A stretch of DNA of 19,163 nucleotides from Pseudomonadota bacterium (GTDB lineage Bacteria; Pseudomonadota; Gammaproteobacteria; Steroidobacterales; Steroidobacteraceae): assembly GCA_947454665.1 (NCBI GenBank), contig CANGMU010000016.1, forward strand, positions 1 to 19,163, read 5' to 3'. The position numbers were made by a program, and so were the translations under genes. The notes below the pieces were generated by a model, which was not told where the DNA came from, did no database searches, and saw nothing but the letters and a program-made list of their open reading frames with translations. Of the stretch, positions 1 through 8,332 are shown one piece after another (the stretch's first letter is position 1; each line of letters begins with the position of its first letter).

Positions 1-1172
1 CGATCCGCCGGTCCATGGACGACAGTTTCCAGCGCCTCGGCCGAACCGCGTCGCAGCGAGTGCACGCGCACGACGTCGCCGCGGCGCACGTGCGCGAGCA
101 GGCTGCCGATGGTGATCGTCGGCGGTGAGATGACGATGTCGATGGCGCGGTTTTCCATCAGCTCGCCGTAGGACGGCTTGTTGACCAGCGCCATGACCTT
201 GTTCGCGCCGAGCCGCTTGGCGAGCATCGCCGACAGCACGTTCGCTTCTTCGGAATTCGTGAGCGCGGCAAAGACATCGGTGCTGTCGATGTTCTCCTCG
301 ATCAGCAGTTCCTCGTCCTGTGCGTCGCCCTGCAGGACGATCGCGCTTTCGAGCAGTTCGGAAGCGCGGCGCGCGCGCTTCGGATCGCGCTCGATGAGCT
401 TCACCTGGTAGCGCTTCTCGAGCAGCTTCGCGAGCCGGAAGCCGATGTGGCCGCCACCGGCGATGACGACCTTGCGCACCGGGTCTTCGGCGCGCTGGAT
501 CTCGGCCATCATGCGCTGGATGTGGTCGCGCGCGGCGATGAAAAAGATCTCGTCGCCTTCCTCGACCATCGTGTCGCCGGTCGGTTCGATGGCCCGGCCG
601 TCGCGATAGATCGCGGCGATGCGCGCATCCGCATGCGGCATGTGGTCCTTCAGCGTGCGCAGCTGCTGGCCGACCAGCAGTCCGCCCTTGCGGGCGCGCA
701 GGCCGACGAGCCGCACCTTGCCGTCCGCGAAGTCCACCACCTGCAGCGCACCGGGGGTGTGCATCAGCCGCTCGACGTATTCCGTGACCAGCTGCTCGGG
801 GTTGATCCACACGTCGACGGCGATCGAGCCGTCGGCGAAGAGCTTTTCGCGCGAGGTGTATTCGGACGCGCGGATGCGCGCGATGCGCGTCGGCGTGCGG
901 TAGAGCGCATGCGCGATCTCGCAGGCGACGATGTTCACCTCGTCGGAGCTGGTCAGCGCGACGAGGATGTCCGTGTCCACGATGCCGGCGGCTTCGAGCA
1001 CCGACGGGTAGGACGCGATGCCGGCCACGGTGCGCACGTCGAGCCGGTCCTGCAGGTCGCGCAGGACTTCCTCGTTCGAATCGACCACGGTCACTTCGTT
1101 CGCAGGTTCGCGCGAGAGGTGGTAAGCCGCCGTGCGGCCCACTTGTCCAGCGCCAAGGATCAGTACTTTCAC
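1..1172 (-). CDS. trkA: Trk system potassium uptake protein TrkA (C-terminus cut by window edge)
   Basis: Peripheral cytoplasmic NAD(H)-binding regulatory subunit of the Trk potassium uptake system, which gates the TrkH/TrkG membrane channel. The readable 390 residues begin with a Rossmann dinucleotide loop (LGAGQVG, about residues 6-12) and contain a second one (AGGGHIG, about residues 234-240). This gives the RCK_N-RCK_C-RCK_N layout of full-length TrkA, which is about 458 residues in E. coli; the final RCK_C part runs off the window. The start is GTG at 1172, chosen because its GTGA overlaps the uvrD stop by four bases and GGAG lies 8 bases upstream at 1184-1181. The overlap suggests translational coupling to uvrD. 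The family assignment is secure; no channel subunit is visible here. Confidence 0.95.
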   Translation of the reverse strand, partial: MKVLILGAGQVGRTAAYHLSREPANEVTVVDSNEEVLRDLQDRLDVRTVAGIASYPSVLEAAGIVDTDILVALTSSDEVNIVACEIAHALYRTPTRIARIRASEYTSREKLFADGSIAVDVWINPEQLVTEYVERLMHTPGALQVVDFADGKVRLVGLRARKGGLLVGQQLRTLKDHMPHADARIAAIYRDGRAIEPTGDTMVEEGDEIFFIAARDHIQRMMAEIQRAEDPVRKVVIAGGGHIGFRLAKLLEKRYQVKLIERDPKRARRASELLESAIVLQGDAQDEELLIEENIDSTDVFAALTNSEEANVLSAMLAKRLGANKVMALVNKPSYGELMENRAIDIVISPPTITIGSLLAHVRRGDVVRVHSLRRGSAEALETVVHGPAD

Positions 1173-3382
1173 CGGATGGTCTCCAGGTTCGCGTACGCCA
1201 GCATCAGCCACTTTGCGCCGTGCTGCTCGAAATTCACCTGGATGCGCGCCTGCGCACCCTGGCCTTCGATGTTGAGGATGATGCCATCGCCGAACTTGCC
1301 GTGCCGGACGCGTGTTCCGAGACGCAAGCCGGGCGTGCCGCTGTCGGCGGACGAGGCCGTCGGCGAGCGGAAGGGACTGGCGGGGGTGAAGCTGCGCGAG
1401 ACCTGCGCCTTGGGGCGCACTTCCTCGACCAGCTCGGCGGGGATCTCGTCGATGAAGCGCGAAGGCGTGCCGTAACGCTCCATGCCATGCAGCACGCGCT
1501 TCTCGGCGTAGGTGATGTAGAGCTGCTTCATGGCGCGCGTGGTGCCCACATAGGCCAGGCGACGCTCTTCTTCCAGGCCCTCGAGGTCCTCGACCGAACG
1601 CTGGTGCGGGAACAGGCCCTCTTCCATGCCGCAGAGGAAGACGACCGGGAACTCCAGTCCCTTGGCCGTGTGCAGCGTCATCATCTGCACGCAGTCTTCC
1701 CAGGCATCGGCCTGGCCTTCGCCGGACTCCAGCACCGCATGCGCGAGGAAAGCTTCCAGCGGCGGCAGCGTCTCGTCTGTTCCGCCCTGCGTGACGTCAT
1801 GGGAATCAAAGCCGCGTGCGGCGGAGACCAGTTCCTCGAGGTTCTCGACGCGCGCCTCGCCTCGGTCCTGCTTGTCCTTCTTGTGGTGCTCGATGAGCCC
1901 CGACCCCTGGATGACGAGGTCGATCTGTTCATGCAGCGCCAGTCCCCGCGTCTCGCGGTCCAGCTTTTCGACCAGGCCCAGGAAGCCCATCAAGGCCGAG
2001 GCACCGCGTGCACCGAGGCCCAGCTCCTTGCCATCGGGCGAGCGCGACAGTGCGCCGGCTGCGGCCTGCCACATCGAGATGCCCAGGCTGCGCGCTGCGT
2101 CGCGCAGCAGATCCAGCGTCTTGGCACCGATGCCGCGCGTCGGCAGGTTCACCACGCGTTCGAAGGAGGCGTCCTCGTCGCGGTTGGACAGCAGGCGCAG
2201 ATAGGCGAGTGCGTCCTTGATTTCAGCGCGTTCATAGAACCGCAGTCCGCCATAGACCTTGTAGGGCACGCGTGCGGAGAGGAAGGTTTCTTCCAGCACG
2301 CGGGATTGCGCGTTCGAGCGATAGAGCACGGCGACTTCACGGCGCGTGCCACCCTGCTTCGTCCAGTCGTTGATGCGGTTGAGGATGAAGTCCGCTTCGT
2401 CGCGGTCATTCCAGGCTGCATACAGCTTGATGGCCTCGCCCTTGCCGCCGCTGGTCCACAGGTTCTTGCCGAGGCGTCCCGTGTTGTTCGAGATCAACGC
2501 GTTCGCAGCCGACAGGATCGTGCCGGTGGATCGATAGTTCTGCTCGAGGCGGAACAGGTTCGCGTCCGGGTAATCGCGGCTGAACTGGTGCAGGTTCTCG
2601 ACCTTCGCGCCACGCCATCGATAGATGGACTGGTCGTCATCGCCGACGACGAACGGCGCACCCTGCGGGCCGGCCATCAGGCGCGTCCAGGCGTACTGGA
2701 TCGCGTTGGTGTCCTGGAACTCGTCCACCAGCACATGCGTGAAGCGATCACGGTAATGGCCGGCCAGCGAGGCGTCGTCGCGCAGCAGTTCATAGGCGCG
2801 CAGCAACAGCTCGGCGAAATCCACCACGCCGTTGCGACGGCAGGATTCTTCGTAGTCGGTGTACAGCTTGTGCAGCATCTGCTGCATCGGGTCGTAACCG
2901 GCCTTCACCTGGTGCGGGCGGATGCCCTCATCCTTGCGGTGGTTGATGAAGTGCTGCACGTCGCGCGGCACGAAGCGCGTGTCATCCAGGCCCTCGGCCT
3001 TGATGAGCTTCTTGATGACGCGCATCTGGTCTTCGCTGTCGAGGATCTGGAAGCCGCGCGGCAACCCGACCTCGGCGTAATGCAGTCGCAACAGACGGTG
3101 TGCGATGCCATGGAACGTGCCGACCCACATCGCGCCGCCCGGCACGCCGAGCAGCGGCTCGATGCGATGGCGCATCTCGCCCGCGGCCTTGTTCGTGAAG
3201 GTCACGGCCAGCACGTTATAGGGCGAGGCACCCAGCGCGCGCACGGCCCAGGCGATGCGATGCGTGAGCACGCGCGTTTTGCCGCTGCCGGCGCCGGCGA
3301 GCACGAGCGTGGGCAGATGAGGTGCTGTGACGGCCGCCCGCTGCTCGTCGTTCAGCGGGTTCAGGATGTCGGATAGGTCCAT
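1169..3382 (-). CDS. uvrD: DNA helicase II UvrD (SF1A 3'-5' helicase)
   Basis: ATP-dependent 3'-5' DNA helicase acting in nucleotide excision repair and methyl-directed mismatch repair. At 737 residues it is close to the 720 of E. coli UvrD. Visible motifs in order: Walker A AGAGSGKT (29-36), motif Ia TFTNKAAGEM (61-70), Walker B DEFQDT (220-225), motif III GDDDQSIYRWRGA (247-259), motif IV QNYRST (281-286), then TLHTAKGLEFPVVFL and VGTTRAM near the C-terminal third. The tail (RVRHGKFGDGIILNIEG...) is the Tudor-like UvrD/PcrA C-terminal domain. The ATG at 3382 is chosen over upstream in-frame starts because MDLSDILNPLNDEQ matches the family N-terminus and AGGGA lies about 9 bases upstream. 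The start lies 22 bases inside the preceding AI-2E gene. UvrD is preferred over Rep or PcrA from the motif III-IV wording and the C-terminal domain. Confidence 0.96.
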   Translation of the reverse strand: MDLSDILNPLNDEQRAAVTAPHLPTLVLAGAGSGKTRVLTHRIAWAVRALGASPYNVLAVTFTNKAAGEMRHRIEPLLGVPGGAMWVGTFHGIAHRLLRLHYAEVGLPRGFQILDSEDQMRVIKKLIKAEGLDDTRFVPRDVQHFINHRKDEGIRPHQVKAGYDPMQQMLHKLYTDYEESCRRNGVVDFAELLLRAYELLRDDASLAGHYRDRFTHVLVDEFQDTNAIQYAWTRLMAGPQGAPFVVGDDDQSIYRWRGAKVENLHQFSRDYPDANLFRLEQNYRSTGTILSAANALISNNTGRLGKNLWTSGGKGEAIKLYAAWNDRDEADFILNRINDWTKQGGTRREVAVLYRSNAQSRVLEETFLSARVPYKVYGGLRFYERAEIKDALAYLRLLSNRDEDASFERVVNLPTRGIGAKTLDLLRDAARSLGISMWQAAAGALSRSPDGKELGLGARGASALMGFLGLVEKLDRETRGLALHEQIDLVIQGSGLIEHHKKDKQDRGEARVENLEELVSAARGFDSHDVTQGGTDETLPPLEAFLAHAVLESGEGQADAWEDCVQMMTLHTAKGLEFPVVFLCGMEEGLFPHQRSVEDLEGLEEERRLAYVGTTRAMKQLYITYAEKRVLHGMERYGTPSRFIDEIPAELVEEVRPKAQVSRSFTPASPFRSPTASSADSGTPGLRLGTRVRHGKFGDGIILNIEGQGAQARIQVNFEQHGAKWLMLAYANLETIR

Positions 3383-4446
3383 GAATCTCGTCCCTGCTCG
3401 GTGAAGCGCAGCACCTCGGTGGCCAGCACGAGCAGGACCGGTCCGAACACGAAGCCAATGAATCCGAAAGCGGCCACGCCGCCGATCACGCCCAGGAACA
3501 CCAGCAGCGTGGGCACGGGTGTCTGGTGCGAGATGAGCACGGGTCGGATGAAGTTGTCGGCGATCGAGATGAACACGCCGGCGGCCAGCAGGAACAGGGC
3601 CCAGCCCACGTTGTCCTGCGCCAGCAGCCACAGGATGCCGGGCACCCAGACGAGGCCGGTGCCGCCGACCGGCAGGAGTGCAAACACGGCGGCGAGTACA
3701 CCGAACACGACCGGACCGGGCAGTCCCGTGACGGCCCAGGCCGCACCGACCATCGCGCCCTGCATGAGCGCCGTGACGCCTGCGCCATAGACCACGGCGC
3801 GCGTGACCTTGGCCAGCCGGTCGAGCAGGGCTTCTCGGCGTGCCGGCTCAAGGGGCAACAGACGTGCGGCGCGCACGAAGGCGGCCTCGCCATCGCGCAG
3901 CATGAAGAACAGGATGAACAGCATCAGGAAGAAGCGCAGGAAGCCACCCGCCGCGCTGACCACCACCTGGCCGCCGGCCGAGGCCATCGTGGTCGCATAG
4001 CGTTTCACCGCGCCGACGACGTAGTCATGCATCGCGTCCGGGCTGAGGTTCAGCTGCTTGCCGGCAAAGCCGACCAGTTTCGCGATGACGGGATGCCCGG
4101 CCGAATCACGCAGGACTTCGAGATCGAACAGGTTGCCGCCGGCCTGCAGCGGGCCGACGAGCGAGCCGATCTGCTGCGCGAAAGCCAGGCCCAGCAGGCT
4201 CAGGGGGATCAGCAGCACCAGCGGTGCCAGGCCCGTGAGCACGCCTGCGGCCGCACCGGGGCGATTGCCGAAGTAGCGCGTCAGGCGGTGTTGCAGTGGC
4301 AGCAGCAGGAAGGCCAGGAAGGCCGCCCAAGCGATTGCGCCGCGCACCGGCGCGAGGACCAGGCTGACGCCACCGAAGATCGCGACCAGCAGCGTGACCG
4401 TGAACCACAGTCGCAGGGGATGGCGGCGCTCTATGTCTGGCGTCAT
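3361..4446 (-). CDS. AI-2E family transporter (PF01594-type membrane protein)
   Basis: Polytopic inner-membrane protein of 361 residues. Hydrophobic segments lie at about residues 12-32, 36-50 and 66-88. A soluble stretch of about 60 residues follows (GNLFDLEVLR to VVGAVKRYATT), and then a C-terminal block of about five more spans. The family signature DNFIRPVLIS is present in the C-terminal half. Family members include the proposed E. coli AI-2 exporter TqsA and Na+/H+ antiporter-like proteins, so the substrate cannot be inferred from sequence. The ATG at 4446 follows the hydrolase stop after 4 bases; the longer in-frame extension is out-of-frame hydrolase sequence. It overlaps uvrD by 22 bases, so the two are probably co-transcribed. 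Co-location with gloB-like and aldehyde dehydrogenase genes is not enough to assign a role. Confidence 0.88.
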   Translation of the reverse strand: MTPDIERRHPLRLWFTVTLLVAIFGGVSLVLAPVRGAIAWAAFLAFLLLPLQHRLTRYFGNRPGAAAGVLTGLAPLVLLIPLSLLGLAFAQQIGSLVGPLQAGGNLFDLEVLRDSAGHPVIAKLVGFAGKQLNLSPDAMHDYVVGAVKRYATTMASAGGQVVVSAAGGFLRFFLMLFILFFMLRDGEAAFVRAARLLPLEPARREALLDRLAKVTRAVVYGAGVTALMQGAMVGAAWAVTGLPGPVVFGVLAAVFALLPVGGTGLVWVPGILWLLAQDNVGWALFLLAAGVFISIADNFIRPVLISHQTPVPTLLVFLGVIGGVAAFGFIGFVFGPVLLVLATEVLRFTEQGRDSWTYPTS

Positions 4447-4450
4447 GTCG

Positions 4451-5242
4451 TCACCAGCTGTTGCGCAGCTCGCGCAGGCGCAGGAAGACGTCCTTCGGCG
4501 TGGGGCGTTCCGGCAGGTCCGGGAAGCGCTCGCGCAGCCGCGCGATGACTTCCGGGTGCTGCAGGCGGAAGAAGGTATTGAAGGTCTTTTCTTCGCCCAG
4601 CGTCGTGACCGGCATCTCCAGCGCGGCGCGTGGCGCGGTCTCGGCCAGCAGGCGCGCGGCGTCGGCATTGCCGGGCTCCCGGTCCAGCGTGAAGCGCAGG
4701 TTGTTCACGAGGTAGTCGTGGCCCGCATGCAGCTGCGTCGCATCCGGCAGCCGCGACAGCTGCGTTGCGAAGGTGTCATACAGCGCATCGGGATGGCCGC
4801 CGCCGTGGCAGTTGCCGGCGCCGGCATTGAACAGCGTGTCGCCCGAAAACAGCGCCGGGATGTCGCCGTGCGAAAGCAGGCAGACATGTGACATCGTGTG
4901 GCCGGGCGTGTCGAGGCATTCCAGTTCGACCGTGCGGCCGACGCGGATCACGTCGCCTTTGACGAGCCCGCGGTCGATGCCGCCGATCTTCGAGGCGGCA
5001 CCGGCATGCGCCATCACGCGCGCGCCGGTGGCTTCTTTCAAGGCTGCATTGCCGGCCGTGTGGTCGGCGTGCTCATGCGTGCTGACGATCTGCGTGATCG
5101 TCCAGCCTTTGGCGCGGGCCGCGTCATGCACGAGCTTCCAGTCGAGCGGATCGATCGCCAGCGCCTCGCCCGTCTCGCCGCAGGCGACGAGATAGTGGAA
5201 ATTGCGCAGCCGGTTGTCCGGCCAGATCCGTTCGATGTGCAT
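4451..5242 (-). CDS. gloB: Glyoxalase-II-like metallo-beta-lactamase hydrolase (hydroxyacylglutathione hydrolase family)
   Basis: Probable thioester hydrolase of the glyoxalase II type, which hydrolyses S-D-lactoylglutathione to lactate and glutathione. The 263 residues carry the complete binuclear metal set: T-H56-E-H58-A-D60-H61, H115 (TPGHT), D135 (SGDTLF) and H175 (HAGHDY). The C-terminal segment GEEKTFNTFFRL corresponds to the glutathione-binding HAGH_C region. Oddly, the loop after SGDTLF reads NAGAGNCHGGGHPDALYDT rather than the usual GCGR-FEG wording, so it belongs to a variant branch and the natural thioester substrate is less certain than the fold. It sits 21 bases after the aldehyde dehydrogenase stop and 4 bases before the AI-2E gene, which fits one aldehyde-handling transcription unit. 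The gene symbol is by family only. Confidence 0.85.
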   Translation of the reverse strand: MHIERIWPDNRLRNFHYLVACGETGEALAIDPLDWKLVHDAARAKGWTITQIVSTHEHADHTAGNAALKEATGARVMAHAGAASKIGGIDRGLVKGDVIRVGRTVELECLDTPGHTMSHVCLLSHGDIPALFSGDTLFNAGAGNCHGGGHPDALYDTFATQLSRLPDATQLHAGHDYLVNNLRFTLDREPGNADAARLLAETAPRAALEMPVTTLGEEKTFNTFFRLQHPEVIARLRERFPDLPERPTPKDVFLRLRELRNSW

Positions 5243-5263
5243 GACGCGTCCGATGCCGCGGCC

Positions 5264-6685
5264 TTACGCCGCAGCCTTCGGCGCCTTCGCGATGTTCACG
5301 ACCTGCAGCTGCGTGAACTCGTTGAGGCCCTCTTCGCCCATCTCCACGCCCATGCCCGAGGCCTTCGCGCCGCCGAAAGGCAGGTGGTTGGCGAGCTCGA
5401 GGTGCTTGTTGATCCACACCGTGCCCGATTCCATGCGGTTCGCGACGGCGAGCGCGCGGTCGAGGTTCGAGGACCACACCGAAGCGCCCAGGCCATAGGG
5501 CGAGGCGTTGGCACGGGCCAGCGCATCTTCGACATCGCTGAACTTGATGACCGGCAGCACGGGGCCGAACTGTTCTTCATCCACCAGCGCCGAGCCTTCC
5601 TGGATATCGGCGACGATCGCGGGGCGGATGAAATAGCCCTTGTCGCCCGTCTCGCCACCGGCGACCAGACGGCCGTCCTTCTTGCCGGCCTCGAGGAAGC
5701 CCTTCACCTTCTCGTACTGCATCTTGTTCTGCAGCGGGCCGAACATCACGCCCGGCTCCAGACCGTTGCCCACGGCAGCGCCCTTGGCGATCCTCGCGAG
5801 CTCTTCGACGACGGCGTCGTAGACCTTCTCGTGCACATAGAGTCGCTTCAGCGCGATGCAGACCTGCCCGCTGTTGAAGAACGCACCCATGAAGATGCCC
5901 TGCGCCGCGGCGGCCGGGTCCACGTCATCCAGCACGATCGCAGCGTCGTTGCCGCCGAGTTCCAGCGTGACACGCTTGAGCGATTCGGCAGCGCAGGCCA
6001 TCACGCGCTTGCCGGTGGCGGTCGAGCCGGTGAAGGAGATCTTGCGGATGTCCGGGTGCTTGGTCAGCACGTCGCCAAGGTCGTTCGCGTCGGCGATGAA
6101 ATTGATGACGCCTGGCGGCAGCACGTCGGCGATGAGCTCGCCCAGCTTCAGCGTCGCCAGCGGCGTGGTGGCGGCGGGCTTCACGACCAGCGTGTTGCCG
6201 GCGATGAGCGCTGTCGGCAGCTTCGTGCCCAGCAGCGCGATCGGGAAGTTCCAGGGGATGATCGCGGCGACGACGCCCAGCGGACGGCGATGCTGTTCGG
6301 CACGGCGCGTGTCGCTGTCCTCGAGCACCTTCACCGGCAGGTCGAGGTTCACCAGCGCGCGCACGTCGGCGGCCATGTTGTGCACTTCGCCCGTGGCGAA
6401 CATCAGCGGCTTGCCCTGCTCCATCGTCAGCAGGCGCGCGATCTCGTCGGCGTTCGCATCGATGACATCGGCCATCTTGTGCAGCAGCTTGCGGCGTTCG
6501 GCGATCGGCGTGGCCGACCAGGCCGGGAAGGCGGCCTTCGCGGCGGCGACGGCGGCATTCACCTGCGCGACGGAAGCGCGCGGGCATTCGGTGGTGACCG
6601 GCTCTTCGGTGGCCGGGTTGATGACCGTCATCTTCTGGTCGCCGTCGACCAGCTTGCCACCGATCAGGAATTTGAAGCTGCTCAT
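5264..6685 (-). CDS. NAD(P)-dependent aldehyde dehydrogenase
   Basis: Cytoplasmic enzyme oxidising an aldehyde to the carboxylate with NAD(P)+. The 473 residues include the family catalytic set: N146 in PWNFP, K169 in VVKP, the FTGST nucleotide loop near 218-222, the general base E242 in LELGGND, and the nucleophile C276 in SGQVC. The stretch SGQVCIALKRLYVHE and the short N-terminus resemble the subgroup typified by Aspergillus AldA (AN0554), from recall of that group; this suggests a broad aliphatic-aldehyde range, not a specific pathway. The start ATG at 6685 lies 3 bases after the dsbA stop, with GGAG at 6700-6697. It is followed by the glyoxalase-II-like gene after 21 bases. The exact substrate is not determinable from sequence. 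Confidence 0.92.
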   Translation of the reverse strand: MSSFKFLIGGKLVDGDQKMTVINPATEEPVTTECPRASVAQVNAAVAAAKAAFPAWSATPIAERRKLLHKMADVIDANADEIARLLTMEQGKPLMFATGEVHNMAADVRALVNLDLPVKVLEDSDTRRAEQHRRPLGVVAAIIPWNFPIALLGTKLPTALIAGNTLVVKPAATTPLATLKLGELIADVLPPGVINFIADANDLGDVLTKHPDIRKISFTGSTATGKRVMACAAESLKRVTLELGGNDAAIVLDDVDPAAAAQGIFMGAFFNSGQVCIALKRLYVHEKVYDAVVEELARIAKGAAVGNGLEPGVMFGPLQNKMQYEKVKGFLEAGKKDGRLVAGGETGDKGYFIRPAIVADIQEGSALVDEEQFGPVLPVIKFSDVEDALARANASPYGLGASVWSSNLDRALAVANRMESGTVWINKHLELANHLPFGGAKASGMGVEMGEEGLNEFTQLQVVNIAKAPKAAA

Positions 6686-6688
6686 GCG

Positions 6689-7369
6689 TTAACTCCGGAG
6701 TGTCGATTTTTCAAGGCCGACGAGATAGACGATCACATTCACCATCTCGTCGGAAGTGCGGATGCCTTTGCCCAGGCGGTACTTGCCGTTCACGACGAAG
6801 GAAGGCGTGCCGCTGACGCCATAGGCGCGCACCAGGGCGTCCTGCTGGCGCACGGCCTCGTCGATGTCTGCCTGGCGCGAACGGGCGAGGAAGTCCTCGA
6901 CGCTGGTCTTGCTGCGCTTCGCATAGAACTTCGCGGCGTCGGCGATCGTAGGCAGCGGTTGTACGGGTCGGCGCGTCTGCGGATCGATGAGCGGCAGTTC
7001 GCCTGTCTCCCAGATCGCTTCGAACATCGCCTTGTGGTGTGCCTCGGCGAGGCCCAGCGCCTTGGCCGTGACATAGGCCCGCTGGAACATCGGCCAACCC
7101 TCCGCGGGAATGAACGACGCATGCACGTAGTTCATCTCCGCGTAAGCGGGCAGCCTGGCTTTGATGCGATCGGCGAGCGGCAGCGCGCTGTAGCAGTACG
7201 GGCAGCCGTATGAAAAGACTTCCGTCACCTCGACCTTGCCCGGCGTCGAAGTCGGAACCGGCGGCGTGATGCGATCGAAGTGGGTGCCCTCCTGCCAGAG
7301 CATCTGGCCCTGCGCCAGCGGCGCGAGGGCAGGGGTCAACAGGCCAAGCAGCAGCGAGCGACGGTCCAT
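6689..7369 (-). CDS. dsbA: Thiol:disulfide interchange protein DsbA (CPYC active site)
   Basis: Periplasmic thioredoxin-fold oxidase that introduces disulfide bonds into exported proteins. The 226-residue precursor starts with a signal peptide (MDRRSLLLGLLTPALAPLAQG, cleavage probably after about residue 21). The redox motif is C56-P-Y-C59 in FSYGCPYCY, and the partner cis-proline loop is GTPSF (T188-P189). An alpha-helical insert between them (EGWPMFQRAYVTAKALG onward) is typical of DsbA and DsbL. The dipeptide PY replaces the usual PH; PY is characteristic of glutaredoxins. The ATG at 7369 has GGAG five bases upstream and lies 13 bases downstream of the cyoE stop. Periplasmic thiol handling may help cytochrome oxidase assembly, but that is inference from the neighbourhood. 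Confidence 0.92.
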   Translation of the reverse strand: MDRRSLLLGLLTPALAPLAQGQMLWQEGTHFDRITPPVPTSTPGKVEVTEVFSYGCPYCYSALPLADRIKARLPAYAEMNYVHASFIPAEGWPMFQRAYVTAKALGLAEAHHKAMFEAIWETGELPLIDPQTRRPVQPLPTIADAAKFYAKRSKTSVEDFLARSRQADIDEAVRQQDALVRAYGVSGTPSFVVNGKYRLGKGIRTSDEMVNVIVYLVGLEKSTLRS

Positions 7370-7382
7370 GCGGGCTCCGGGT

Positions 7383-8303
7383 TCAGCGGGCGACGAGCGG
7401 CCCGAAGGGCAGGTAGTGGTCCACCAGCAGCGCGAGGAAGAGCCACATGAGGTACTGGATCGAGAAGCGGAACAGCTTCATCGGCAGTTCGACGCGCTGC
7501 GAGAACTTCAAGGCAATGGCGTAATAGAGGAAGACGATGTTCAGGCCGATGGCGGACGCCAGGTACAGCAGGCCGCTCATGCCGGTGAGGTAGGGCAGCA
7601 GCGTCACGATCACCATGATGACCGTGTAGAGCAGCACATGCAGGCGCGTGAATTCGATGCCGTAGGTGACGGGCATCATCGGGATGCCGACCTTCGCATA
7701 GTCATCGCGTCGGGCGATGGCCAGCGCCCAGAAGTGCGGCGGCGTCCACGCGAAGATGATCAGGAACAGCAGCAGGGCATGCGGGTCGATGGTGTTGGTG
7801 ACCGCCGCCCAGCCGAGCACCGGCGGGGCCGCACCGGCTGCGCCGCCGATGACGATGTTCTGCGGCGTCGCGCGCTTGAGCCACACCGTGTAGATGACCG
7901 CGTAGCCAATCAGCGAGGCGAAGGTCAGCACCGCGGTCAGCACGTTCACGCCGAAGCCGAGGATCAGCATCGAGGCCACGCCGAGCACGGCAGCGAAAGT
8001 CAGCGCCTGTCGGTCACCCAGGCCGCCGGTCGGCAGCGGGCGTGCGCGCGTGCGCAGCATCGCCGCGTCGATCCGCTGGTCGATGAACTGGTTCAGGGTG
8101 GCGGCCGAGGCCGCCGCGAGGCCGATGCCGAGGTTGCCGAGCAGCAGCGCGTCGAGCGGCGGCATGCCTGGCGTGGACAGCAGGGTGCCGACTACGGCCG
8201 TGAGCACGATCAGCGCCACGACCTTGGGTTTGGTCAGCGCGAGATAGAGGCGCCAGCGGGAGGTCGGCTGCGCCTGCACGAGAGGGGTATCGGTGGTCGC
8301 CAC
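7383..8303 (-). CDS. cyoE: Protoheme IX farnesyltransferase (heme O synthase)
   Basis: Inner-membrane UbiA-family prenyltransferase that adds a farnesyl group to heme b to form heme O, the precursor of heme A. The 306 residues hold both signature loops: N71-Q-x-x-D75-x-x-x-D79 followed by RTRARPLP (84-91), and AWTPPHFWALA with D200-D201-Y202 and GIPMMPV (185-212). About nine hydrophobic segments separate and follow them. The start is GTG at 8303: an in-frame TAA lies a few codons upstream and the next methionine falls beyond the first membrane span. The ribosome site is weak (GGCGG). It lies 29 bases after vapC and 13 before dsbA. Its product is needed by the aa3 oxidase encoded on the opposite strand from 14898. 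It is also known as ctaB or cox10. Confidence 0.95.
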   Translation of the reverse strand: MATTDTPLVQAQPTSRWRLYLALTKPKVVALIVLTAVVGTLLSTPGMPPLDALLLGNLGIGLAAASAATLNQFIDQRIDAAMLRTRARPLPTGGLGDRQALTFAAVLGVASMLILGFGVNVLTAVLTFASLIGYAVIYTVWLKRATPQNIVIGGAAGAAPPVLGWAAVTNTIDPHALLLFLIIFAWTPPHFWALAIARRDDYAKVGIPMMPVTYGIEFTRLHVLLYTVIMVIVTLLPYLTGMSGLLYLASAIGLNIVFLYYAIALKFSQRVELPMKLFRFSIQYLMWLFLALLVDHYLPFGPLVAR

Positions 8304-8332
8304 GGGCCGCCAAGGTTACCAGACAGGGCCCC

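Noticed and set aside
1220..3376. A 718-codon open frame on the plus strand opposite uvrD.
   Set aside because: It is antisense to a complete, motif-bearing helicase and has low-complexity R/A/H/Q-rich composition, the usual result of GC-rich third-position bias.
3361..4446. Reading the AI-2E family gene as evidence of AI-2 quorum sensing.
   Set aside because: Family members transport varied or unknown substrates, and no luxS or lsr gene is present in the window.
4898..7213. A 771-codon plus-strand frame spanning gloB, the aldehyde dehydrogenase and dsbA.
   Set aside because: It crosses three genuine minus-strand genes and shows no recognisable domain.
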